Assembly (NCBI GenBank): GCA_963750075.1
Contig: CAVVPG010000001.1
Location: 186,001-250,000 of the forward strand
Length of the DNA stretch: 64,000 bases
Origin: Bog-473 sp963750075
GTDB taxonomy: Bacteria > Actinomycetota > Acidimicrobiia > Acidimicrobiales > RAAP-2
Reading direction: 5' to 3'
Shown: in pieces, positions 17,799 through 26,941 of the stretch
Layout of the letters: each line of letters starts with the position of its first letter
Numbering within the stretch: the stretch's first letter is position 1
Notes under the pieces: generated by a model
Told to the model about the DNA's origin: nothing
The model's input: the letters and a program-made list of their open reading frames with translations, nothing else
The model's database searches: none
Program-made: the position numbers and the translations under genes

Positions 17799-17955
17799 GG
17801 GGTCCTCCCATCTCTTGGGACCTGATTCGCCGATGTGTGGCTGCTCCCATTCTCTTCACAGGCACGAGGCGGCCAAGTAGAGGCCTTCGGCACCTTCTCC
17901 CCGCACGAGGGTGCCGCCGGACACCGGGTCGGGCGCCCCCGTCGCCGGACCGGGC

Positions 17956-19500
17956 TCACCGAGCCCTCCCCGAGGGCAGGGCCGCCAGCACGAGGATCAC
18001 GCCGGCGACGGAGACGGCGCCGCCCACCGCAAGCGCCACCTCGTTCCCGCTCATGAACGCTGTCCGGGCCGCACGGGCCAACAGGACCCCCGTCGACCCG
18101 CCGGCGCCGGCTGCGACGCTTAGCGCACCACCCAGTGAGCCCAGGATCGTCTGCATGATGGATGCCGGCACATGTCGAGCGGACAGCGCCGCCGTCATGT
18201 GGTCCTGGTAGCGGGTCAGCATCACGCTTCCGATCACCGCGACGCCGAGCGCGCCACCGACTTGGAGGGCGACGGTATTGGTGGCCGATCCGATGCCCGA
18301 GTCACCTTGGGGCACCGATCCGATGACCGAATTCGTCGCTGTCGGGAGCAGCAACCCCGCGCCGAACCCGATCAGCACGAGACCGAGCACGACATCGCCA
18401 TACGTCGTCTCGAACCCCGAAGCTGCCGACACCTGCCACAGGCCGGCGGCGATCAATGACAGCCCGGCGGCGACGGTGAACTTGACTCCGATGACGCGGG
18501 ACACGGGAGGGGACACCGCGGCACTCACGATCACCATGCCGGCGATCGGGAGGATGCGGATCCCTGCTGCCAACGGTGAGAGCCCGAGATCGAACTGCAG
18601 GAACTGGGTGGAGAGGAAGAGCGCCCCCATGAGTCCGAACACCCCGAGACACTCGGCCGCGAGCGCGACGGAGAACCTGCGATCACGAAAGAACGTCAGG
18701 TTCAGCATGGGGTGCGTGCAGCGGGCTTCCCAGGCGACGAAACAGCCGAGCACGACCAGGCTGGCGAGACCGGCTCCGAGCACGATCCGCGACGACCACC
18801 CTTGCGACGGGCCCTCGATGATCGACCAGAGCAGCAATCCGAGGCCGGCGATCGAGAGCACCGCCCCGACCGGATCGGGCCGGGACACGTGCGGATTCTT
18901 CGACTCGGGCACGAGGATCACCGCTCCGACGAGGCCGGCGCACACGATGGGGACGTTGACCAGGAAGATCGATCCCCACCAGAAGCGCGAGAGCAGCAGG
19001 CCACCGGCGATGGGTCCGACGGCGATCCCGAGCCCGACGGTCCCGGCCCACGCACCGATGGCGCGCGCCCGCTCGGTCGGATCGCGGAAGGAGTCGTTGA
19101 TGATGGACAACGACGCGGGGATGGTGAGCGCAGCACCGGCCCCCATGAGGGCTCGACAGGCGATCAGGACGTGGACCGAGCCCGAGAAGGCAGCACCGAT
19201 CGATCCGGCCGCGAAGACACACAACCCGATCAGGAAGAAGCGCCGGCGTCCGAACCGGTCGGCCAGGCTGCCTCCGACGAACAGCAGCCCCGCGAACACC
19301 ATTGCGTAGCTGTCGACGATCCACTGCAGCTCACTCGACGTCGCGTGGAGGTCCCGGACGAGCGTCGGGAGGGCGACGTTGAGAATGGTGTTGTCGACGT
19401 TGATGATCAGAGCGGCGAGGCAGACCACGACCAGCGCGGCCCAGGGGCGCCGACCCTTCTGAACTTGCCCTGCCGCCGGTGCTCGAATCGACAGGGTCAC
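17956..19500 (-). CDS. DHA2-family MFS drug efflux transporter
   Basis: A 514-residue membrane antiporter with about 14 hydrophobic segments, the topology of the EmrB/QacA (DHA2) group. Family marks are LDNTILNVALP-like NVDNTILNVALPTLVRDL near residue 37, the motif A loop GGSLADRFGRRRFFLIG near 76, and motif C-type GIAVGPIAGGLLLSRFWWGSIFLVNVPI. Start ATG or GTG lies at 19500 (TLSIRAPAAGQVQKGRRPW). No regulator or adaptor gene is adjacent. Substrate range is unknown; drugs, dyes and lipids are typical. Confidence 0.92.
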   Translation of the reverse strand: MTLSIRAPAAGQVQKGRRPWAALVVVCLAALIINVDNTILNVALPTLVRDLHATSSELQWIVDSYAMVFAGLLFVGGSLADRFGRRRFFLIGLCVFAAGSIGAAFSGSVHVLIACRALMGAGAALTIPASLSIINDSFRDPTERARAIGAWAGTVGLGIAVGPIAGGLLLSRFWWGSIFLVNVPIVCAGLVGAVILVPESKNPHVSRPDPVGAVLSIAGLGLLLWSIIEGPSQGWSSRIVLGAGLASLVVLGCFVAWEARCTHPMLNLTFFRDRRFSVALAAECLGVFGLMGALFLSTQFLQFDLGLSPLAAGIRILPIAGMVIVSAAVSPPVSRVIGVKFTVAAGLSLIAAGLWQVSAASGFETTYGDVVLGLVLIGFGAGLLLPTATNSVIGSVPQGDSGIGSATNTVALQVGGALGVAVIGSVMLTRYQDHMTAALSARHVPASIMQTILGSLGGALSVAAGAGGSTGVLLARAARTAFMSGNEVALAVGGAVSVAGVILVLAALPSGRAR

Positions 19501-19631
19501 TTAGCCATTCCAACGGACCGGGTTCGAGGAGGCCAGGGCCGAAAGTCATCGGGACATGACGGCACCGGGACGCGGGTAAGGGCGCGCCGAAGGCGATCTC
19601 CGCTCGGAGCGACGGCGCGCCGTCGTGGGGG

Positions 19632-20507
19632 TCAGTAGCCCAGGCGGTCGAGCATCTCGGCCCGGTTCTGCCAGCGCCGCTCCACCTTGACGTGCAGGTC
19701 GAGGTAGGCGCCCTCGGGCAGCGCCGCCCGCACCGCGGTGCCGACGGCCTTGAGGACCTCGCCGCCCTTGCCGATGACGATCGCCTTCTGGGAGTCGCGC
19801 TCGACGATGATCTCGACGCGGATGTGCGGCCACTCCCACTCGGTCACCCGGCAGGTGATGGCGTGCGGCAGCTCGTCCCTGGTCCTGGCCAGCAGCTGCT
19901 CGCGCACGAGCTCGGCCACCCAGAGCGCCTCCGGCGTGTCGGTGACCACGTCGGGGGGGAAGTAGGGCGGGCCCTCGGGCAGCCGGCCGACGAGGTGCGC
20001 CGTCAGCGCCTCCACCCCCTCGCCCGAGCGCGCCGAGACCGGGAAGTACTCCACCTCGGGCAGGTCGCCCAGCGCGTCGACGGCCTCCTTCGCCTCCGTC
20101 AGGCGCTCGAGGAGCTGGGCGCCCGAGGCCCGGTCGATCTTGTTCACCACGACGAGCAGGCCCGGTGGCGCGTGGCGCACGGCGCGCTCGAGGACGGTCC
20201 GGTCCCCCGGCCCGACCGCCGCGGTGGCGTCGACGAGCGCCAGCACGAGGTCGACGTCGCTCAGCGCGTCCGTCGCCGTCTCGTTCAACCGCGTCCCCAG
20301 CGCGCTCTTGGGCCGGTGGATGCCGGGCGTGTCGACGAAGACCACCTGGGCGTCGGCCTCGTCGTCGTGCAGCACCCCCAGAATCCGGTGGCGCGTCGTA
20401 TTGGGCCGAGAGGAGGTGATGGCGACCTTCGTCCCCACCATCGAGTTGACCAGTGTCGACTTGCCGACGTTGGGCCGGCCGACCACGGCCACGAAGCCCG
20501 AGCGCAC
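19632..20507 (-). CDS. era: GTPase Era
   Basis: Ribosome assembly GTPase that binds 16S rRNA in the small subunit. The 291-residue protein starts at GTG 20507 (VRSGFVAVVGRPNVGKSTLVNSMVG). G1 is GRPNVGKST, G2 lies in ITSSRPNTTRHRILG, G3 is DTPGIHRPKSALG, G4 is NKID and G5 is PVSARSGEG. The C-terminal KH domain shows ERDSQKAIVIGKGGEVLKAVGTAVR. It is the last gene of the leftward chain phoH-ybeY-CBS protein-era, a common bacterial order. Confidence 0.97.
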   Translation of the reverse strand: MRSGFVAVVGRPNVGKSTLVNSMVGTKVAITSSRPNTTRHRILGVLHDDEADAQVVFVDTPGIHRPKSALGTRLNETATDALSDVDLVLALVDATAAVGPGDRTVLERAVRHAPPGLLVVVNKIDRASGAQLLERLTEAKEAVDALGDLPEVEYFPVSARSGEGVEALTAHLVGRLPEGPPYFPPDVVTDTPEALWVAELVREQLLARTRDELPHAITCRVTEWEWPHIRVEIIVERDSQKAIVIGKGGEVLKAVGTAVRAALPEGAYLDLHVKVERRWQNRAEMLDRLGY

Positions 20508-20512
20508 CGCGC

Positions 20513-21883
20513 TCAGCTCCCGTTGTGCGAAACGCCGCCGTGGGCCCCGCCCGCGGCCCGCCCGGCCTCGGCGCCGGTCCCGTCCTCCGGTGCACCCGTC
20601 GGCTCGATCCGGACCCGGCCGATGCGCCGCCCCCGCACGTCCACGGCCGTCAGGCGGAAGCCGTCGACCTCCACCGTGTCGCCGGGGTCGGGCACGCGTC
20701 CGACCAGGTCCAGCATGAGGCCGCCGACGGTGTCCCAGGTGCCGCGGGGCAGCTCGGCGCCGAGGAGCTCGTCGGCGTCGTCCACCGAGTAGAGCGCGCT
20801 GACCAGCACCGAGCCGTCCTCACACCGCTCGACGGTTGGCTCCTCCACGTCGAACTCGTCGACGATGTCGCCCACCAGCTCCTCGAGGAGGTCCTCGAGC
20901 GTGATCAGCCCGGCCGTCCCGCCGTACTCGTCGACCACGATCGCCAGGTGGAATTTCTCCTCCTGCATCTCGCGCAGGAGGTCCGACACCTCCTTGGACT
21001 CCGGGATGAACTTGGCGGGCCGCATGCTGTCCCGGACCGGCTGCCCCGCCTTGCCCACCCGCTCGGCCCGCACGAGGTCCTTGGTGTAGGTGATGCCGAT
21101 GATGTCGTCGATTCCGTCCTGCTCGACGGGTATCCGGCTGTACCCGGCGGCCAGTGCCGACTCCAACGCGTCCCGGACGGTGACGTCGGCGTCGACCGTC
21201 ACCATGTCCGGGCGCGGCGTCATGACCTCGCGGGCCACGGTGTCGCCGAAGTCGATGATGGAGTGGATGAAGGAGCGCTCGTCCTTCTCGATCACGTTCT
21301 CCTCGTGGGCCACGTCGGCCATGGCCTTGAGCTCGGAGTCGGTGATGTAGGAGTGGTGCATGCCCTCCTGGTCCTCGCCGGAGACCCCGATGATCCGGTT
21401 GGCCAGACCGATGAGGAGGGCCGAGAGCCAGCGGATGGGCGGGAAGCGGATGAGGGTGCTGACGATCGGGGCGCTCAGCAACGCGGCGCGCTCGGAGTGC
21501 TGCACCGCCCAGTTCTTGGGCACCGCCTCGAAGAACACGAAGATCACGACGATCTCGAAGACGATGCCGAGCAGCACGCCGAGGCCGCCGAAGAGGTGCT
21601 CGGCGACGATGCCGACCAGGGTGGCCGAGACCAGCTGGCAGATCAGCACGAGCAGGAGGATCGGGTTGAGGAACCGGGCCGGGTTGTCGACCAGGCGGGC
21701 CAGCTGGCGGGCGCCGCGCTTGTGCTCGTCGACCAGGGACTTGGCCTTGATCCGGTTCATCCGCACCAGGCTGGTCTCGGCCATGGCCAGCACGCCCGAT
21801 CCGGCCAGCAGGATCGCGATCACCACGATGAGGATCGCGTCCGAGGACTGGAAGCCCGATGCGGCCAGTTGCGCCATGCTCAC
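20513..21883 (-). CDS. CNNM/CBS domain membrane protein (CorC/HlyC-like)
   Basis: A 456-residue transporter-like protein. An N-terminal CNNM (DUF21) membrane domain has three to four helices (residues 14-160: AILIVVIAILLAGSGVLAMAETSLVRMNRIKAKSL...). Two CBS domains follow (about 210-330: MTPRPDMVTVDADVTVRDALESALAAGYSRIPV). A C-terminal CorC_HlyC transporter-associated domain comes last (about 345-430: DTVGGLMLDLVGRVPDPGDTVEVDGFRLTAVDVRGRRI). Homologues are linked to magnesium or cobalt handling. GTG 21883 overlaps the ybeY stop, giving tight coupling; the gene sits between ybeY and era, its usual place. Confidence 0.93.
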   Translation of the reverse strand: MSMAQLAASGFQSSDAILIVVIAILLAGSGVLAMAETSLVRMNRIKAKSLVDEHKRGARQLARLVDNPARFLNPILLLVLICQLVSATLVGIVAEHLFGGLGVLLGIVFEIVVIFVFFEAVPKNWAVQHSERAALLSAPIVSTLIRFPPIRWLSALLIGLANRIIGVSGEDQEGMHHSYITDSELKAMADVAHEENVIEKDERSFIHSIIDFGDTVAREVMTPRPDMVTVDADVTVRDALESALAAGYSRIPVEQDGIDDIIGITYTKDLVRAERVGKAGQPVRDSMRPAKFIPESKEVSDLLREMQEEKFHLAIVVDEYGGTAGLITLEDLLEELVGDIVDEFDVEEPTVERCEDGSVLVSALYSVDDADELLGAELPRGTWDTVGGLMLDLVGRVPDPGDTVEVDGFRLTAVDVRGRRIGRVRIEPTGAPEDGTGAEAGRAAGGAHGGVSHNGS

Positions 21884-22389
21884 GCCCCGGGACCCGCCCG
21901 GTAGAAGCGGTGCAGCAGCTGCTGCTCCAGCGCTTCCATGCGCTCCGCCTCGGCGTCGTTCTCGTGGTCCATGCCGAGCAGGTGGAGCAGGCCGTGCACC
22001 ACGAGGAGCGCCACCTCGTCCTCCAACGGAACCTCGTGCTCGGCCGCGTTGCGCGCCGCCACGACGGGGCAGATGACGACGTCCCCGAGCAGCATCAGCG
22101 CGCCCTGCTCGGCCGAGGTCCCGGGGCCGCTGCCGCCGAAGTCGGGCGAGCGCCCGGTCGGCCCGGGCTCGTCCTCAATGGGGAAGGAGAGGACGTCGGT
22201 CGGCCCGCTCTTGCCGAGGAACTGCTCGTTGAGCGTGGCGATGGCGTCCTCGTCGACGAAGAGGAGGGACACCTCGGTCTCCCCCTTGATGCCTCGCGCC
22301 ACCAGGACCTGGCGCGCCAGCTCGGCCCAGCGGGTCACGTCCATCGGATGAGCCTGCTGCTCATCGGCGGCGAAGACGTCGATCGTCAC
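21880..22389 (-). CDS. ybeY: Endoribonuclease YbeY
   Basis: A zinc metallo-endoribonuclease for 16S rRNA 3' end maturation and ribosome quality control. It has 169 residues from GTG 22389 (VTIDVFAADEQQ). The metal site HGLLHLLGMDH is complete (family HGxLHLxGYDH), and the preceding GKSGPTDVLSFP block (LNxxfxgkdkpTDVLSFP) is intact. The start overlaps the phoH stop (GTGA), and its stop overlaps the CBS protein start. Confidence 0.96.
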   Translation of the reverse strand: MTIDVFAADEQQAHPMDVTRWAELARQVLVARGIKGETEVSLLFVDEDAIATLNEQFLGKSGPTDVLSFPIEDEPGPTGRSPDFGGSGPGTSAEQGALMLLGDVVICPVVAARNAAEHEVPLEDEVALLVVHGLLHLLGMDHENDAEAERMEALEQQLLHRFYRAGPGA

Positions 22390-23351
22390 TGCGTGGGACC
22401 CGCCCGCCCTTCTGCCACTTCGTAGGCGTCGACGATGTCCGCCACGATCTTGTGGCGGATGATGTCCCGGCGGGTCAGGTGCACGAACGCGATGTCGTCG
22501 ATCGCGCCCAGCACCGGCTCGAGCCCCACCAGGCCCGACCGGCCTCCCGGCACGTCGATCTGGGTGACGTCGCCGGTGACCACGCACTTGGAGCCGAACC
22601 CGATGCGGGTGAGGAACATCTTCATCTGCTCGGGTGTGGTGTTCTGCGCCTCGTCGAGGATGATGAACGAGTTGTTGAGCGTGCGGCCCCGCATGAAGGC
22701 GAGCGGCGCCACCTCGATGGTGCCGCGGTCGAGCAGGCGCTGGGCACCCTCGGGCTCGAGCAGGTCGTAGAGGGCGTCGTAGAGCGGGCGCAGGTACGGG
22801 TCGACCTTGGCCATCAGGTCGCCGGGCAGGAAGCCGAGCCGCTCCCCCGCCTCGACCGCGGGTCGGGTGAGGATGATGCGCGCCACCTGGCGCGACTGCA
22901 AGGCGTGCACGGCCTGGGCCACGGCGAGATACGACTTCCCCGTTCCGGCCGGCCCGATGCCGAACGTGATGATGTTCTGCGAGATCGCGTCGACGTAGCG
23001 CTTCTGCCCCGCCGTGTTGGGGCGCACCGTCTTGCCGCCGGCGGCGCGGACCACCTCGGAGCGCAGCACCTCGCTCGGGCGGATGTCCTCGCGCACCATG
23101 TCGATCGTGCGGGCCAGGGTGGAGGAGTCGAGGTCCCGGCCCGACTGCACCAGGAGGATCAGCTCCTCGAACAGCCGGACCACCACCAACGCCTCCGGTC
23201 CCTCGACCGCGATCCGGTTCCCCTGCACGACGATCCGCTCGCCGGGGAAGGCCTGCTCGACCTGGCGCAGGTGCTCGTCGCGGGTGCCCAGGAGCCCGGC
23301 CATCAGGTGGTTGCCCGGGACGAAGGTCTCGGCGTGCATGGTCGTGGTCAT
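22386..23351 (-). CDS. phoH: PhoH-like ATPase
   Basis: A 321-residue cytoplasmic P-loop ATPase of the PhoH family, often linked to RNA metabolism beside ybeY. The N-terminal KH-like region is followed by Walker A GPAGTGKSYLAVAQAV near residue 134 and Walker B FIILDEAQNTTPEQMKMFLTRIG. The conserved RPAVEAGERLGFLPGDL, APLAFMRGRTLNNS and GDVTQIDVPGGRSGL blocks are all present. It starts at ATG 23351, 7 bp after the stop of the HIT gene. Confidence 0.96.
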   Translation of the reverse strand: MTTTMHAETFVPGNHLMAGLLGTRDEHLRQVEQAFPGERIVVQGNRIAVEGPEALVVVRLFEELILLVQSGRDLDSSTLARTIDMVREDIRPSEVLRSEVVRAAGGKTVRPNTAGQKRYVDAISQNIITFGIGPAGTGKSYLAVAQAVHALQSRQVARIILTRPAVEAGERLGFLPGDLMAKVDPYLRPLYDALYDLLEPEGAQRLLDRGTIEVAPLAFMRGRTLNNSFIILDEAQNTTPEQMKMFLTRIGFGSKCVVTGDVTQIDVPGGRSGLVGLEPVLGAIDDIAFVHLTRRDIIRHKIVADIVDAYEVAEGRAGPTQ

Positions 23352-23358
23352 GACGCGG

Positions 23359-23715
23359 TCATGTGACGGCGAAGTGCCCCTTGAGCGGCTGGCCCCCGAG
23401 CACGTGCAGGTGCAGGTGCGGGACCGAGTTCATGGCGTCGGGCCCGACGTTGAAGATGAGCCGGTAGCCGCGATCGGGCCCGGCGACTCCGGCCGCCTCC
23501 GCGACGGCCCGGGCGGTGACGAGCATGTCGGCCAGCACGGCGCCCTCCTCGGGTGTCACCGTGGACGCGTCGTCGATGTGGCGCCGGGGCACGACGAGGA
23601 CGTGCAGCGGCGCCGCGGGGTGGATGTCCTTGAAGGCGACGGTGGTCTCGGTCTCGTGCACCGTCTCGGACGGCACCTCGCCCGCCACGATCTTGCAGAA
23701 GAGGCAGTCGGTCAT
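23359..23715 (-). CDS. HIT family nucleotide-binding hydrolase (HinT-like)
   Basis: A 118-residue histidine-triad protein acting on AMP-linked substrates. The N-terminal CLFCKIVAGEVPS holds the two-Cys zinc half of branch Hint proteins; the triad is HLHLHVLGG near residue 100. It starts at ATG 23715. Its place between rsmE and phoH is the usual dnaJ-rsmE-HIT-phoH-ybeY order. Confidence 0.95.
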   Translation of the reverse strand: MTDCLFCKIVAGEVPSETVHETETTVAFKDIHPAAPLHVLVVPRRHIDDASTVTPEEGAVLADMLVTARAVAEAAGVAGPDRGYRLIFNVGPDAMNSVPHLHLHVLGGQPLKGHFAVT

Positions 23716-23803
23716 GCCCCGGGGTCGCCGTCCTTGCGCGCCGGCCTGATCACCCGCCCGAACTTACCGGCCCCCGGGGCGCCGCCGTGACCATGGGCGC
23801 CCC

Positions 23804-24633
23804 TCACCGCCGCGGGCCCCCTGCGGTCCCGGGGGACCCTCCGGGCCCGTCGGGCCCGCCCGCCGCGGCCACGGTGCCGGTGCGCAGCGAGGCCAGCAGC
23901 GCTGCCGCCGTGACCGCCGCCGTCTCGGCCCGCAGCACGCTCAGCCCGAAGCCGACCGTCGGCAGCCCCGACGCCAGCTCCTCGCTGCTCCACCCGCCTT
24001 CGGGCCCGACCGCGACCACGCGCTGGGACGGCGCCGGCCGGTCGCCGCTCAGCTGCGCCAGCACCACCTCCCCGGGACCGCCGAGGCCGGCCAGGTCGGC
24101 GAAGGGCACGGTGTCGCCCACCTCGGGCAGCCAGACGCGGCGGCACTGCGCCGCCGCCCCTCGGGCCACCCGGCGCAGGCGCTCGACCGCCGCCTGCCCG
24201 CGCGCCCCGGTCCAGCGCACGATGCTGCGCTCGCTGCGCAGCGGCACGACGCGGTCGATGCCGAGCTCGGTCAGCTTCTGCACCACCCATTCCGGGCGCT
24301 CGCCCTTGACCGGCGCGAAGGCCACCGTGAGCGACGGCTCCGCCCGGGCCTCGAACTGCACGGAGCCGTCCGCGCCCACGCCGCCGGCCGCGCCGGCCGC
24401 GCCCCGGGGCCGAGCGGCTCGAGGCCGGCCTCGCCCCGCCACGTGGTGCGGGCCCAGTGGCCCCGCCCGTCGGACGCCACGACCTCCTCCCCCGGGCGCA
24501 GCCGCAGCACCCGCCCGAGGTGGTGCTCGTCCTCGGCGGCCAGCACGGGGTGGGCCGGATCGTCCACGAAGACCTGGGCCGCCGCGGCGGCCCGCACCGT
24601 GATGGCGGCGTAGGCGGCGCCGGCGCTAGCCAA
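23804..24633 (-). CDS. rsmE: 16S rRNA (uracil-1498-N3)-methyltransferase RsmE, apparently frameshifted
   Basis: RsmE methylates U1498 of 16S rRNA with SAM. The protein is split over two frames. The N-terminal PUA-like part reads from TTG 24633 or GTG 24597 (VFVDDPAHPVLAAEDEHHLGRVLRLRPGEEVVASDGRGHWARTTW-type block). The SPOUT domain reads in another frame (KGERPEWVVQKLTELGIDRVVPLRSERS, then VAVGPEGGWSSEELASG and LRAETAAVTAAALLASL). The change of frame lies near 24395-24425 in a run of GGCCGGCG repeats; a single-base insertion or deletion would restore one protein of about 275 residues. Because this run is very GC-rich, a sequencing error is as likely as a real mutation. The 5' end overlaps dnaJ by 8 bp. 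Confidence 0.82.
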
Positions 24634-25774
24634 AGGCGGAGCGCAGGCGCGAGAAGACGCCCTCGCCGCCCGCGGTGCCCGGCGGGGCCACTTCCTCGCC
24701 GCGGCCGGCCGCGAACTGGCGCAGGAGCTCGTCCTGCTCGGGGGTGAGCTCGGTGGGGGTGGCCACCAGCATGTGCACGAAGAGGTCGCCCCGGCCCCGG
24801 CCGCGCAGGTGCGGCACGCCGAAGCCGCGCAGGCGCTCGACGTGGCCGTGCTGGGTGCCCGGCCGCACGGTCAGCTTCTGCGGGCCGTCGAGCGTCTCGA
24901 CCTCCGCGTCCGTGCCGAGGGCCGCCTGGGCCATGCCGATGGTCAACGTCGTGTTCAGGTGGTCGCCCTGGCGCTCGAAGCGCGGGTCGCGGGCCACCGC
25001 GAGATGCACGAAGAGCGAGCCGCTGGGGCCGCCGCGCTGTCCGGCCGCCCCGCGCTCGGCCAGCCGCAGCGTCGAGCCGTCCTCGACGCCCGCGGGCACC
25101 TCGACCGTGAAGGTGCTCTCCTCCATGCGGCGCCCCTCGCCGCGGCAGTCCGCGCAGGGGTCGGGGATCATCTCGCCGGTGCCGCCGCAGCGCGAGCAGG
25201 CGACGCTCGTGACCACCTGGCCGAGCAGCGACTGGCGCACCCGGCGCAGCTCGCCGCTGCCCTGGCAGTCCACGCAGGTCACCGGGTCGGTCCCCGGCGC
25301 CGTGCCCCGGCCGGCGCACGTGGCGCAGGTGGCCGGGAGGCGGACCGAGATGTCCTTGCGGGTGCCGAAGACGGCCTCGGCGAAGTCGAGCCCGAGCCGC
25401 ACCTCGGCGTCGGCGCCGGCCTGGGGCCCGCGGCGCCGGCCCCCGCCCGCCCCGGCCATCTGGCCGAAGAACGCCTCGAAGATGTCCCCCAGCCCGCCCT
25501 CGAAGCCGAAGCCGCTCATGCCGCCCGCCTGCGCCCCGAACACGCCCTCCGCGCCGTAGCGGTCGTAGCGGGCGCGCCGCTCGGGGTCGCGCAGGACCTC
25601 GTAGGCGACCGTCACCTCCTTGAAGCGCGCCTCGGCCTCGGGGTCACCCTGGTTGGTGTCGGGGTGCAGCTCGCGGGCGCGCGCCCGGTAGGCGCGCTTG
25701 ATCTCCTCGTCGCTGGCGTCGGCGCGCACCCCGAGCAGCGCGTAGAGATCGCCCAGGCCGTCAGTGACGGCCAT
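24626..25774 (-). CDS. dnaJ: Molecular chaperone DnaJ
   Basis: DnaK co-chaperone of 382 residues from ATG 25774 (MAVTDGLGDLYALLGVRADASDEEIKRAY). The J domain contains HPD at ELHPDTN. A Gly/Phe-rich linker (GMSGFGFEGGLGDIFEAFFGQMAG) follows, then the zinc domain with four CxxCxGxG repeats: CATCAGRG, CVDCQGSG, CSRCGGTG, CADCRGEG. Substrate-binding C-terminal domains end the protein. The start lies inside the last codons of hrcA (14-bp overlap), so translation is probably coupled, and the CIRCE upstream of hrcA should control both. dnaK and grpE are not in the window. Confidence 0.96.
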   Translation of the reverse strand: MAVTDGLGDLYALLGVRADASDEEIKRAYRARARELHPDTNQGDPEAEARFKEVTVAYEVLRDPERRARYDRYGAEGVFGAQAGGMSGFGFEGGLGDIFEAFFGQMAGAGGGRRRGPQAGADAEVRLGLDFAEAVFGTRKDISVRLPATCATCAGRGTAPGTDPVTCVDCQGSGELRRVRQSLLGQVVTSVACSRCGGTGEMIPDPCADCRGEGRRMEESTFTVEVPAGVEDGSTLRLAERGAAGQRGGPSGSLFVHLAVARDPRFERQGDHLNTTLTIGMAQAALGTDAEVETLDGPQKLTVRPGTQHGHVERLRGFGVPHLRGRGRGDLFVHMLVATPTELTPEQDELLRQFAAGRGEEVAPPGTAGGEGVFSRLRSAFG

Positions 25775-26843
25775 CGTGTCCTCCGCTGCCGCCGCTTCCG
25801 AGGCGCTCGCCCAGCCGCTCGCCCACCACGTGGGCCGCCGCCATGGCCCGCGGGTAGTCCATGCGGGTCGGGCCGAGCAGGCCGACCGCGCCCAGGTCCT
25901 GGCCGTCGACCGACATCGGCGCCACCACCACGGCACACGAGGACAGCGGCTCGAAGCCGTGCTCGGTCCCGATGGCGACGGAGAGCCCGCGGCTGAGCAC
26001 GTCGCGCAGGAGGTTCACCACGACGAGCTGCTGCTCGAGGATGCCGAGGACCGAGCGCACCGTCTCGACGGCCTCGAAGGACTCGGCCAGGCGCGCCGGG
26101 CCGCCGACGAACACCTGGTCCGCCTCCTGGGCCTCCATGGAGCCGAAGGCCGTCCGGGCCGCCGCGATCAGGCGGTCCACCCCCTTGGAGCCGCTGGCCG
26201 CGACGGACCAGGGCTCCGACAGCGTCCGCCCGACCAGGTGGACGCCGAGCTGGGCGCCGGCCCGGCCCAGCGCGTCCTCGGTGGTCCCGGGCGGCAGGTC
26301 GATCGTCCGCTTCTCCACCGCGCCGTCGGAGAGCACCACGACGAGCAGCGCGTGCGACGCCGACAGGCCGACCAGCTGCACCGAGCGGATCGTCGCCGTG
26401 TCGTGCGAGGGCCCCACCACGACCGCCGCGTAGGAGGTCATCTCCGAGAGCAGGCCCGTCGCCCGTTCGAGCACCGTCTCCATCTCCCCTTGGACCTGGT
26501 CGAAGAACTGGGCCACCTGGCGGCGCTGGCTGGGCCCGAGCACGCCCGGCGCGGTGAGGTGGTCGACGAAGAAGCGGTAGCCCTTGTCGGTCGGGATGCG
26601 GCCGGCGCTCGTGTGGGGTTGCACGAGGTAGCCCTCGCGCTCGAGCGCCACCATCTCGGAGCGGACCGTCGCCGGCGACACCCGCACCCCCCGTGCGCTC
26701 GCCACGTGGGAGGAGCCGACGGGCTCGGCCGTGCCGATGTACTCGGTGACGACGGCCTCGAGGATGGCGGCCCGGCGGGCGCCCAGGGCGCGCTCCTCCG
26801 CGCTGGCGTCGACGGTCGGGGCGGGGTCGGTGGGCGGGTTCAT
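25761..26843 (-). CDS. hrcA: Heat-inducible transcription repressor HrcA
   Basis: Repressor of class I heat-shock genes that binds CIRCE. The protein has 360 residues. Its N-terminal winged helix reads RRAAILEAVVTEYIGTAEPVGSSHVA...VSPATVRSEMVALEREGYLVQPHTSAGRIPTDKGYRFFVD, the classic HrcA signature. The C-terminal GAF-like region includes FVGGPARL and GTEHGFEPLSSCAVVVAP. I chose ATG 26843 because an in-frame GTG at 26858 falls inside the CIRCE operator. The operator directly upstream implies autoregulation, with dnaJ as the next gene. Confidence 0.95.
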   Translation of the reverse strand: MNPPTDPAPTVDASAEERALGARRAAILEAVVTEYIGTAEPVGSSHVASARGVRVSPATVRSEMVALEREGYLVQPHTSAGRIPTDKGYRFFVDHLTAPGVLGPSQRRQVAQFFDQVQGEMETVLERATGLLSEMTSYAAVVVGPSHDTATIRSVQLVGLSASHALLVVVLSDGAVEKRTIDLPPGTTEDALGRAGAQLGVHLVGRTLSEPWSVAASGSKGVDRLIAAARTAFGSMEAQEADQVFVGGPARLAESFEAVETVRSVLGILEQQLVVVNLLRDVLSRGLSVAIGTEHGFEPLSSCAVVVAPMSVDGQDLGAVGLLGPTRMDYPRAMAAAHVVGERLGERLGSGGSGGHDGRH

Positions 26844-26851
26844 GGGAGTGC

Positions 26852-26878
26852 CTGGCACTCGAGTTTACCGAGTGCCAG
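26852..26878. promoter_or_regulatory. CIRCE operator for HrcA
   Basis: A perfect inverted repeat CTGGCACTC, nine-base spacer, GAGTGCCAG. It matches the known CIRCE form TTAGCACTC-N9-GAGTGCTAA at 14 of 18 arm positions, with symmetric changes at the outer bases. It lies 9 bp upstream of the hrcA ATG, where bound HrcA would block transcription of hrcA-dnaJ. Confidence 0.92.
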
Positions 26879-26941
26879 GCCCCCGGCCCCGGGCGGCACC
26901 CGGGGTGGCCCGGACAGGCACGGGAAGCGGCCGGCCCGGCC

